Shown piece by piece: positions 43,591-51,446 of a DNA stretch of 64,000 nt. The stretch is from NCBI GenBank assembly GCA_963835775.1, contig CAWIHB010000007.1, positions 310,001-374,000 on the forward strand. Reading direction: 5' to 3'. Positions within the stretch are counted from its first letter, which is position 1, and every line of letters begins with the position of its first letter. This DNA comes from Palsa-504 sp963835775. GTDB lineage: Bacteria; Actinomycetota; Actinomycetes; Streptosporangiales; Streptosporangiaceae. Position numbers and translations under genes: made by a program. Below the pieces are notes generated by a model. The model ran no database searches. It saw only the letters and a list, made by a program, of their open reading frames with translations, and had not been told where the DNA came from.

Positions 43591-43772
43591 TCGGTGAATT
43601 AAGACCCTGCCGGGCGTCGTGCTGCTGGTGCTGGCGGAGTTCGTCATCGTCAGCACCGCCTCCGGCACGTTGGTGGCCCAGGCGGGGCCGGTGCTGCCGA
43701 CCGTGCAGTTGTTGCAACTAGGGTTGCGACCAGGTAGGGCCAGGTCAGGGCCCTGGCCCGGCGATGACGAAC

Positions 43773-43807
43773 GGGCGCGCCGACCTCTCCGCGGTGGTCG
43801 GCGCGCC
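43773..43807. terminator. Perfect 13-bp stem hairpin
   Basis: GGGCGCGCCGACC (43773-43785) pairs with GGTCGGCGCGCCC (43795-43807) around a 9-base loop. It lies 180 bp past the response regulator and probably ends its transcript. Confidence 0.6.
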
Positions 43808-43931
43808 CGCGATCGGGCCCGGTCAGCAGGGTCCCGGACCCGGCTGGAGACCTGCCGCCGGTCGAGGCGTTCCCGGCGGAGTCCCCCGACTCCGCGCGGC
43901 GGCGGCATGAGTTCGCGTTCAAAAGCGGTAA

Positions 43932-43974
43932 CTGCAGGGTCCCGTCCCGAAGGGGAAGGACAGGGACCCTGCAG
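43932..43974. terminator. Second long hairpin
   Basis: CTGCAGGGTCCC (43932-43943) pairs with GGGACCCTGCAG (43963-43974), with GTCC/GGAC extending the stem inwards. It could be a second terminator or a structured untranslated region. Confidence 0.5.
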
Positions 43975-44250
43975 CCCCCCGTACCGGGAGTGCCCTGGTT
44001 CCCCCGGAGCCGCAAGTTTTTCGTCGCCCACGGAGCAACCAATGGGGTTCTGGGCTTGCGGCATGCTGGCCTTGGGTCGGCCAGCAATGTCGGCCAGGTG
44101 ACGGTCCGCGTACGCGGGCCCCGACGCCACCCGGCGTGGCATGTAAAAACGTCGGCGGGCTCATCCGGATTTCAACATCGGTTCCCTCCCGTTAAGCCCG
44201 GCGTAGAGTCGGCCACGAGCTTGGCTACTCTTAGTAATCGACACACTACC

Positions 44251-44270
44251 CTATGCAACTAGGGAACTGC
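44251..44270. promoter_or_regulatory. 8-bp-phased CTAG repeat upstream of the gene at 44558
   Basis: CTAT at 44251, CTAG at 44259 and CTGC at 44267 are spaced at 8 bp, and the central copy reads CTAGGGAA as at 31533. It is about 290 bp before the next start, so the promoter may drive a leader. Confidence 0.4.
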
Positions 44271-44557
44271 AAACTCGGCAGGCCTTTCCCGTTAGCGTCG
44301 GTCAAGGGCCTGGTCAAAGGTCAGTGAAAGGCCGGTCAAGGGTCAGTCAAGGGTCAGTCAAGGGCGCTGTCTGCCCTCGGCGCATGTAGCCTGTAGCCTG
44401 TCCTCGTGGCTGATGGACGGCGCGGAGGTGACTCTCCGTGAGGCCAGATGACGCCCAGCGAGACCAGTCGGCGTACCGTCACGGCGCGACCGGCCAGGCT
44501 TAACCCCCCGATGTCAATTACATATCGTGACGAATAATGCGACTTATGGGGGAAGCC

Positions 44558-45013
44558 ATGATCAGCCCGGACGAGTTTCTGCACCGCTGCGAGCGGGTCA
44601 AGGTCGACTTCGCGCTCGAGGGCAGAGAACGCCAGCAGCTGACCTGCGAGCTGGCGGCTCTGTGCGCCCTGACCGGCGCGCGGGCTGAGAGCCTCTACGA
44701 CTACAACTCCCAGCTCAGCGGCCTGCGGGTCTCCGATCCGGGCGGCAATCTGGTCATCTCGGGACCGGTCGATGAGGTGCTGGCCGAACTCGTCGCGGTG
44801 CCGACCTACTACCAGAATCGACCGGGCCGAAGCGCGGGCCGCAGGCCCCGGGATTCACGAACTCCGGCCCAGCGGGCCGATCAGCTCGCCGCGGTGATCC
44901 AATCGTGGCATTCCACCGCGGAATTCGAGCTGCGGCACCTGGCGCACTTCACGGGACAGACCAGGCCGGATACCCCGCGGGTGGACCTGGTCGGGACTGA
45001 CCGGATCGGGTAG
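44558..45013 (+). CDS. Hypothetical protein
   Basis: About 151 residues, soluble and mostly charged: ISPDEFLHRCERVKVDFALE, then a helical region, then GNLVISGPVDEVLAELVAVP and a C-terminal helix with LAAVIQSWHSTAEFELRHLA. No family comes to mind. GGGGGAAG sits five bases before the ATG at 44558; the ATG at 44537 lacks one. It converges with dnaE2, with 11 bp between the stops. A phased CTAG site far upstream links it to the regulatory set. Confidence 0.6.
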   Translation: MISPDEFLHRCERVKVDFALEGRERQQLTCELAALCALTGARAESLYDYNSQLSGLRVSDPGGNLVISGPVDEVLAELVAVPTYYQNRPGRSAGRRPRDSRTPAQRADQLAAVIQSWHSTAEFELRHLAHFTGQTRPDTPRVDLVGTDRIG

Positions 45014-45024
45014 CACCCGTGGCG

Positions 45025-48000
45025 TCAGCGGAAATCGCGGCTGGGCACGCCGACGCCGGTTGCAGACAGTATCCGGAGCGGACGCAGGGCGGTGGCGACC
45101 AGGTTGACCGCGCCGCCGGTGCGCTCCAGGCGGCCGTGGATGAGCAGCGCGGGTGCGGCCGTGGCCCCGCCCATTCCCGGCCGGCGGTGGCGGGCCCAGA
45201 CCTGGGGCGGGCAGATGACGTTCACCATGCCGGTCTCGTCCTCCAGGCTGATGAACACCACCCCCCGCGCGGTGGGCGGCCGCTGCCGGTGGGTGACCAG
45301 GCCGGCCACGGCCACCAGGGTGTCCTCGGCGGCGGTCCGGAGCGACGCGGCGGTTATCACCTGCCGGGCGGCCAGTGCAGCCCGGATGTGAGCCACCGGG
45401 TGCGTGCCGTAGGTCCCGGTGGCCCACAGGTCGGCCAGCGTCTCCTCGGTGGGGGTCATGGCGGGCAGCGGCGGCGCGGCCCCCGGGCCTTCCGGTTCCA
45501 GCCCGGCGGTGGTGCCGGGCAGCTGTCCGGGCCGGACCGAGGCGGCGGCCCCGGCCGCCCACAGTGCGGCGCGCCTGCTCAGCCCGAAGCACTCGAACGC
45601 GCCCGCGGTGGCCAGCGCTTCCAGCGCGGCGGCGGACAGCCCGGTCCTGGCCGCGAAGTCCTCCAGGTCCCGGTAGGGCCCTGCCTCCACCCGGCCGGCG
45701 GCCACCCGCTCGGCCGCGGAACGGCCCAGGTTGCGCACCCCGTCCAGACCGGGCCTGATAGCCGGCCCGGCCCCGGCCCCGTCCTCGGCTGCGGAGCCTT
45801 CCGCGGTGTCTTCCAGCGTGGCCAGGGCGTCGCTGGCGTTCACGTCCACGCCCAGGACGGTCACCCCGTGCCGCCGCGCGTCGTTGATCAGGCTGTGCGG
45901 GGCGTAGAACCCCATCGGCTGGTTGCGCAGCAGGGCGGCGGTGAAGGCGGCCGGGTAGTACCGCTTCAGCCAGGCACTGGCGTAGACCAGGTAGGCGAAG
46001 CTGATCGCGTGCGACTCGGGGAACCCGTAGTTGGAGAAGGCCAGGATCTTGACGTAGATGTCCGCCGCGACCGCGGGCGCAATGCCGCGCTCGGCCATCC
46101 CGCCGAGCAGCCGCTGACGCAGCTCGGTGATCCGCTCGGGGGCCCGCTTGGAGCTCATGGCCTGGCGCAGCCGGTCGGCTTCGGCGGGCGTGAACCCGGC
46201 GCAGTCGATGGCCAGCTGCATCATCTGCTCCTGGAACAGCGGCACCCCCAGCGTCTTGCCCAGCGCCGCGCGCATGGACTCGTGCGGCATCACCGTGTCC
46301 TGGTGGCCGTCGCGGCGGCGCAGGTAGGGGTGGACTGAGCCGCCCTGGATGGGACCGGGCCTGATCAGCGCCACCTCGATGACCAGGTCGTAGAACTCCC
46401 GGGGCCGCAGCCGGGGCAGGGTGGCCATCTGCGCGCGGGATTCCACCTGGAACACTCCCACGGTGTCCGCCTCGGACAGCATCTGGTAGACCACGGGGTC
46501 TTCCTGCGGGATGGCCGACATCGACCACTTCTGGCCGTAGTGGGCGTGCACCAGGTCGAAGCAGTCGTGCAGGGCGGCCAGCATGCCCAGGCCGAGCAGG
46601 TCGAACTTGACCAGGCCCGCGTAGGCGCAGTCATCCTTGTCCCACTGCAGCACGGTGCGGCCCGGCATCCGGGCCCACTCCACCGGGCACACCTCCCCCA
46701 CCGGCCGGTCGCAGATCACCATGCCGCCGGAATGAATGCCGAGGTGGCGCGGCAGCCGCTGCAGCTTCGCGGCCAGGTCCGTCACCGCCGCCGGGACGTC
46801 TTCGAGCTCGGCCGGGTCGCTGCCGTGGCTGGGCACCGCCTCTCCGGCGGTGGCCGGTCCCGGCCCGATCTGGCTCACCCAGGCGTCGGCGGCGGCCGGG
46901 GAGTAGCCGAGCGCACGGCCCGCGTCCCGCAGCGCCAGCCGCGGCCGGTAGGTGATCACGTTGGCCACCTGGGCGGCCCGGTCCCGGCCGTAGGTGCGGT
47001 AGACGTACTGGATGACCTCCTCCCGGCGCCGGTGCTCGATGTCCAGGTCGATGTCTGGCGGCCCGTCCCGGCCGTCGGACAGGAACCGCTCGAACAGCAG
47101 GTGGTGCGAGACCGGGTCGACGTTGGTGATGCCGATCGCGTAGCACACGGCCGAGTTCGCCGCCGAGCCCCGGCCCTGGCACAGGATGTTCTCGTGCTCG
47201 CAGTACTCCACGATGTCATGCACGATCAGGAAGTAGCCGGGGAACTCCAGCCGCTCGATCACGTCGAGTTCCCTGGCGATCTGCGCGTACGCGCCGGGCA
47301 CCCGCTCGTCGCCAGGCGGCCCGTACCTGGCCGGCGCCTTCCTGGCCACCAGCTCGCGCAGCCAGCCCGCCTCGGTGTCCCACCCGTCGGGAACGCCGAA
47401 GGCCGGCAGCTTCGGCGCGATCACGGTGAAGTCGAACGCGCACTCGCGGGCCAGCGCCACGGTCCGGCCGGCCACGCCCGGGTAGCGGCGCAGCAGCGCC
47501 GCCATCTCCGCGCCGGAGCGCAGGTAGGCGGTGCCCGCCGCGGGCAGCCAGCCGTCCAGTTCAGCCAGGCTGCGCCGGGCCCGGATCGCGGCCAGGGCCT
47601 GGCCCAGCTGGGCTTGGGCGGGCACCGCGTAGTGGACGTTGCCGGTGGCCACTAGGTCGACGTCGGCGGCCGCGGCCAGCCGGGCCAGGTCGTCGTTGCG
47701 CTCGTCGTCGCCGGGATCGTGGTGGCAGTTCAGCTCGACCAGCACGTTCTGGTGGCCGAACATCTCGGTCAGCCGGCCCAGCTCCGCCCAGGCCGCGGCC
47801 AGGCCGCCGGCCGCCAGCGCGGCCGGGACCTGCCCCTTGCGGCAGCCGGTCAGCACCGCCCAGTGACCGCCGTGCGCGCCGGCCAGTGCGGCCAGGTCGT
47901 AGACCGGGCGTCCCTTCTGCCCGCCCGCCAGCTGGGCGGCGCTGATCACCGCGCACAGCCTGCGGTAGCCCTCCGGGTCGCGGGCCAGCACCAGCAGATG

Positions 48001-48458
48001 GCTGCTGTGTTCCCCTGGGGGGGCGACCCCCCTGGACCCCCCCGCTCCTGGGGGGAACCATCCCCCCCAGACCCCCGCGGCCCGGGCGGCAGGCCCAAGC
48101 TGAGTTCGGCGCCGAACACCGTGCGGAGACGGCCGCCGCGTTCGGCCAGGCGGGCGGCGGCCTGGGCGAACTGCGGCACCCCGTACATGCCGTCGTGGTC
48201 GGTGATGGCCAGCGTCTGGTGGCCGAGCCGGGCCGCCTCGGCCACCAGCTCACCTGGCGTGGACGCCCCGTCGAGGAAGCTGTAGGAGGAGTGGCAGTGC
48301 AGCTCGGCCCACGGGGGGCCCGCGGGTTCGGTGCGTTCCGGGGCCGGCGGCACGGGCTGGAGGCGGGCAGGCTCCGGCGCAGGCGGCTGGCCCTCGGCGG
48401 GCCAGGACATGCGCTGCCGCAGGTCCCGCCAGGGAACCGGGGGGTTATCCCAGCCCAT
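45025..48458 (-). pseudogene. dnaE2: Error-prone DNA polymerase DnaE2, frame broken near the N-terminus
   Basis: A C-family polymerase for damage-induced mutagenesis with ImuB and ImuA'. The first part (48458 to about 48090) has MGWDNPPVPWRDLRQRM, the PHP motifs ELHCHSSYSFLDGAS and LAITDHDGMYG, and TVFGAELSLG. The rest (from HLLVLARDPEGYRRL near 48000 to the stop at 45025) contains GRGSAANSAVCYAIGITNVD, the catalytic PDIDLD, the helix-hairpin-helix region and the C-terminal SRDFR. The two parts are in different frames. The change falls in a stretch of G and C runs at 48017-48073. A one-base slip or a read error would restore a protein of about 1140 residues. Start overlaps imuB by 14 bases. 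Confidence 0.85.
48010..48085. repeat. Cluster of poly-G and poly-C runs inside dnaE2
   Basis: Runs of G7 (48017-48023), C6 (48027), C7 (48037), G6 (48050) and C7 (48062) lie within 60 bp, arranged as short inverted repeats. They sit in a variable loop after the PHP domain where related proteins have a few residues only, so this is an inserted G/C element. Confidence 0.75.
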
Positions 48459-49971
48459 GACTCGCCTCGATCAGCCAGCGGCCGTCCTGCACCGCCGCCA
48501 GCCAGGCCCGGCCGTCGCCGGTCAGCAGCTGGAACCGGGCCCGGCGGCGCGCGGCGGCCGGGTCCCACCAGCGCTCGGACAGCGGCCAGGGCCCGGCCCA
48601 GCCGGTGACCCGCAGCGGCGGCTCTCCGTCCACCGCCAGCCAGGCCGGGGCGGCCGAGGCCACGCACCGCCCGCTGACGGTGATGGCGGCCCCGGCCTCG
48701 TCGGTGACATCGGCCTCCCGCGCGAAGGGGTGGACCACCGCGGGCGCCGGACCCATGACCCGCCCGGGCCAGGGTGCGCCCGGGTCCAGGCGGGGCTCGG
48801 TTTTTTCGCCGAACGGAACGAGTGTTACCTGGTCGCAGACGTCTCTTCCGCCGTCGAGGACGGGGCGCAGCACCGCCTGATGGCCGAGCATGGCCTGCAC
48901 TCGCATGGCGGCTCGGGCCACCGCGTCGGTGACCACGGCCTCGCCCCACAGCGCGAGCTGATGCCCGGTCGCGCGGACCAGGTGATCGGGCGCCAGCCGC
49001 AGCACCACGACCCCCCCGTCGGCCCGCTCCCCCCCGCGCGGCTCTGGCCCGCCCGGCTCCGGCCCGGGCGGCTCCGGCCCGCCCGGCTCCGGTCCGGCCG
49101 GGACCGCCCGCCAGCCGTCGAGCTGCCAGCGCACCCGGTCGGCGACGTCGGCCGCGGACAGCAGCCCGTCGTGCCGCCATAGCCGCCGGCTCTCCCGACC
49201 GTCGGCCCAGGTGGCCTCGACCTGCACCCGGACGCAGGTCAGCCTGCGGGCGGCCAGCCCGCCGTGCAGCCGCTCGGCGAGTGCCTTGGCCGCGAACACC
49301 ACGGGCTCGGCCAGGGTTTCCGGCGGGTCGAACTCCCGGGTCACGGACAGGTCCTCGGCCGGCGGGCGGACGGCCAGCGGCGGGGCACCCAGGCCGCAAG
49401 CCAGCCGGTGAGCGGCCTCGCCCGCCGCGCCGAACCGGCCGGCCACGTCCCCGGCCGGCAGGGCGGCCAGGTCCCCGAGCGTGCGCAGTCCGAGCCGGCT
49501 CAGCAGCCCGGCCAGGTCGTGGCCGTCCGGGACCTGGCCGGCCAGCACGCTGACCGGCTGCCGGGCCAGGAACTCCGCCGTCTCGCCGGGCGGTATCACC
49601 AGGATCCGTTCGGCGCCGCGGGCGGCCAGCAGCGCGGCGAACAAGCCGTCGGCGGCCCCGACCCGGGCCTGTTCGCCCGCATCCGCCAGTGCGGCAATGA
49701 TCTTCCTGGCCAGCACCGTCTCGCCGCCGAAGTACCGGGCAGGCCCGCGGGCACCGAACGCGCACACCCCGGGTTCCACCGCCTCCACCCAGGGGCAGAA
49801 CTCGGTCACCGCCGCGATCACCTGCTCGAACCGCTGCGCCGCGGCCGGCCCGGGCTCGATCGCGCCCAGTTCAGGGCAGCACATGGCCATGACCCGCCCG
49901 GCCCCGGCCTCGAGGGCCGCGGGCGCCGGCGCCGCAGCCGGGCGCGCGCTCATCACCCGCTTACCGCTCAC
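48445..49971 (-). CDS. imuB: ImuB, catalytically inactive Y-family polymerase homologue
   Basis: A 508-residue protein with the DinB/UmuC fold but without the acidic active-site residues, as in mycobacterial ImuB, which links DnaE2 to the sliding clamp. Recognisable parts are MAMCCPELGAIEPGPAAAQR, PGVCAFGARGPARYFGGE, LSRLGLRTLGDLAALPAGDV and SVTREFDPPETLAEPVVFAA. A GPEPGG-type repeat (about residues 290-310) lies in the linker, and the C-terminal region has ERWWDPAAARRRARFQLL. The GTG at 49971 overlaps the imuA' stop (GTGA); an ATG at 49953 is also possible. It is cotranscribed with dnaE2. Confidence 0.88.
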   Translation of the reverse strand: MSGKRVMSARPAAAPAPAALEAGAGRVMAMCCPELGAIEPGPAAAQRFEQVIAAVTEFCPWVEAVEPGVCAFGARGPARYFGGETVLARKIIAALADAGEQARVGAADGLFAALLAARGAERILVIPPGETAEFLARQPVSVLAGQVPDGHDLAGLLSRLGLRTLGDLAALPAGDVAGRFGAAGEAAHRLACGLGAPPLAVRPPAEDLSVTREFDPPETLAEPVVFAAKALAERLHGGLAARRLTCVRVQVEATWADGRESRRLWRHDGLLSAADVADRVRWQLDGWRAVPAGPEPGGPEPPGPEPGGPEPRGGERADGGVVVLRLAPDHLVRATGHQLALWGEAVVTDAVARAAMRVQAMLGHQAVLRPVLDGGRDVCDQVTLVPFGEKTEPRLDPGAPWPGRVMGPAPAVVHPFAREADVTDEAGAAITVSGRCVASAAPAWLAVDGEPPLRVTGWAGPWPLSERWWDPAAARRRARFQLLTGDGRAWLAAVQDGRWLIEASHGLG

Positions 49972-50966
49972 CCGCCCACCGCCCGGAGCCGGCGGACGCT
50001 CCCGGCGTCCGGTACGCCCGCGGCCAGGATGCCGGCGGGGATATCCGCGGCCGGGATGTCAGACGGTTCGGCCACGGCGACGCTGCCGTCTTCGGCCGGC
50101 AGCCAGAGCCAGCGAGTGCGCGTCATGGCCGCTTCCCCGCGACCGTCCGCGGTCACCTCCGCGCAGCAGGCCCGGAGCCGACCGTGCCCGTCGTCCAGCC
50201 CGGTCCAGCCCTGGGTGACCACCCGGAGACGGACCTGTGCCCCCGGCCAGTCCCCGGCCACCACCAGGACGCCGTGCTCGCGCCGGAGCGTCGCCTCCAG
50301 CCGTTGCCGGGCCGAGGCCGGGGCCCGCGCGGGCGGGCGCAGCAAGACCAGCTCGCATCCGTCCAGCAGCGACGCCACCACCAGCGGCCAGGCACTGCCG
50401 GGGTCGGGGACCAGCAGGGTCCGCTCCACGTCCAGGCCGAGGCCCACCGCGGCCAGCACGCCGGCCTCGGGGATCCCGGCGATCGCCGACCAGGCCCCAG
50501 CCGCCGAGGCGCCCGCCAGCAGGGCCAGAGCCAGCAAGCCGAACCCGGCCACGGCCACCACCGACCCCCGGGCCAGACCGCCTCGTGGCAGCAGCTCACG
50601 CAGCGCAGGCAGCACCGGCAGCACCGGCAGCGCAGGAAGCGTCCGCGATGCGGGCAGTGCGGGCAGCACGGACCGGCCAGACAGTGCTGACGGGCCAGAC
50701 AGTGCTGACGGGCCAGACGGTGCTGACGGGCCAGACGGTGCTGACGGGCCAGACGGTGCTGACGGGCCAGACGGTGCTGACGGGCCAGACAGTGCTGACG
50801 GGCCAGACAGTGCTGACGGGCCAGACAGTGCTGACGGGCCAGACGGGGAAATCGGCAAGACCGGCGGCGCGGACCGGACCAGCGGTGTCCCGGGTGCCCC
50901 TGTGACCGCAGATAGCCCAGGCTGTCCCGCAAACATCCGCCTGACTTCCGCAGACGCACTCCCCAT
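49968..50966 (-). CDS. imuA': ImuA'-like protein of the DnaE2 mutasome
   Basis: About 332 residues. The first gene of the SOS cassette, in the place of ImuA'. The C-terminal domain is RecA-like (LPRGGLARGSVVAVAGFGLL, then GVGLGLDVERTLLVPDPG in strand-helix order) but, as in actinobacterial ImuA', lacks a Walker A lysine. The N-terminal linker is stretched by ten copies of SGPSA(L/P). The ATG at 50966 is 12 bp past a LexA box. Its stop overlaps the imuB start. ImuA' binds ImuB and RecA in mycobacteria. Confidence 0.8.
   Translation of the reverse strand: MGSASAEVRRMFAGQPGLSAVTGAPGTPLVRSAPPVLPISPSGPSALSGPSALSGPSALSGPSAPSGPSAPSGPSAPSGPSAPSGPSALSGPSALSGRSVLPALPASRTLPALPVLPVLPALRELLPRGGLARGSVVAVAGFGLLALALLAGASAAGAWSAIAGIPEAGVLAAVGLGLDVERTLLVPDPGSAWPLVVASLLDGCELVLLRPPARAPASARQRLEATLRREHGVLVVAGDWPGAQVRLRVVTQGWTGLDDGHGRLRACCAEVTADGRGEAAMTRTRWLWLPAEDGSVAVAEPSDIPAADIPAGILAAGVPDAGSVRRLRAVGG
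50684..50852. repeat. 18-bp in-frame tandem repeat (about 10 copies)
   Basis: The unit gacgggccagac(a/g)gtgct is repeated head to tail in the imuA' linker, coding SGPSA(L/P) on the minus strand. The two variants, with a or g at one position, are grouped: outer copies carry a and inner copies g. Confidence 0.95.
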
Positions 50967-50978
50967 CCCGTCAATTAT

Positions 50979-50992
50979 CGAATACAGGTTCG
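50979..50992. promoter_or_regulatory. LexA (SOS) box
   Basis: CGAATACAGGTTCG fits the actinobacterial SOS box CGAAC-N4-GTTCG with one mismatch. It lies 12 bp before the imuA' start and 19 bp before the divergent gene at 51012, so damage induction of both is expected. Confidence 0.7.
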
Positions 50993-51011
50993 TCCAGGTC
51001 AAGAGGCGATC

Positions 51012-51446
51012 TTGGTCAGCCCCAAGGGAACAGGGCTGGGGGCGGGACGGAACGGCGCGGACGCCAAGAACAAGCTCATGATGCGGCTCGGGGAGGACGA
51101 GCCCGGCGAACTCACCCCGGTGATGGCCCGGCTCGGCCCGGTTGACCTGGAGACCCTGGACACGCTGATCACCGCGGGTTTCGCGGCCAATCGGGCGCAG
51201 GCCGTCCGCTGGGCCCTGGCCCGGATCAGGGAGCGGCCCGCCTACGCCCAGCTGCACGACCGGGCCCGGGAGATCGAAGAGCTTAGATCCCAGTTCCGAG
51301 GGACCCAATTCCCTTACTTCGGGGATATCCGAATAGCCCTCTTCATAGTATGTTTTCCGTGCCCGGACCTGGCCGGGGACCGGCCAAGGAAGACATCGTG
51401 GACGAAATTCAGGCGCATCTACCGCAAGAGGCGAATAGCTTCATAG
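51012..51446 (+). CDS. Ribbon-helix-helix-like protein divergent from the mutasome
   Basis: The conserved part spans about residues 18-95: AKNKLMMRLGEDEPGELTPV, VDLETLDTLITAGFAANRAQ, then AVRWALARIRERPAYAQLHD and IEELRSQF. The order strand, helix, G-F/I-x-x-x-R-A-x-A-V-R-W-A-L, helix suggests a CopG/Arc-type DNA-binding or dimerisation module. The start is TTG with AGAGG five bases upstream. The last 40 residues overlap the next gene and look non-coding, so an error near the stop, or a long useless tail, is possible. The shared LexA box makes it a candidate SOS gene. Confidence 0.6.
   Translation: MVSPKGTGLGAGRNGADAKNKLMMRLGEDEPGELTPVMARLGPVDLETLDTLITAGFAANRAQAVRWALARIRERPAYAQLHDRAREIEELRSQFRGTQFPYFGDIRIALFIVCFPCPDLAGDRPRKTSWTKFRRIYRKRRIAS

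Larger units (their letters stand above)
43591..44557. other. 950-bp region with hairpins and short repeats, no clear gene
   Basis: Contains two strong hairpins (see separate entries), a CAACTAGGG site at 43715 and a run of short repeats of the type ggtcaagggtca at 44300-44365. A plus-strand frame from 43619 starts with a hydrophobic stretch (MLLVLAEFVIVSTASGTLVA) that could be the stub of a membrane protein, but the rest is not protein-like. Confidence 0.4.

Noticed and set aside
43619..44101. Plus-strand ORF with a hydrophobic start after the response regulator
   Set aside because: After the first 35 residues the product is Arg/Gly/Ser low-complexity and spans two strong hairpins.
47561..49765. 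734-codon minus-strand frame across dnaE2 and imuB
   Set aside because: Third frame of the same strand as imuB and dnaE2; Arg/Gly-rich and without motifs.
49264..51081. 605-codon plus-strand frame opposite imuB and imuA'
   Set aside because: Mirror of the imuA' repeat and imuB; no coding signature.
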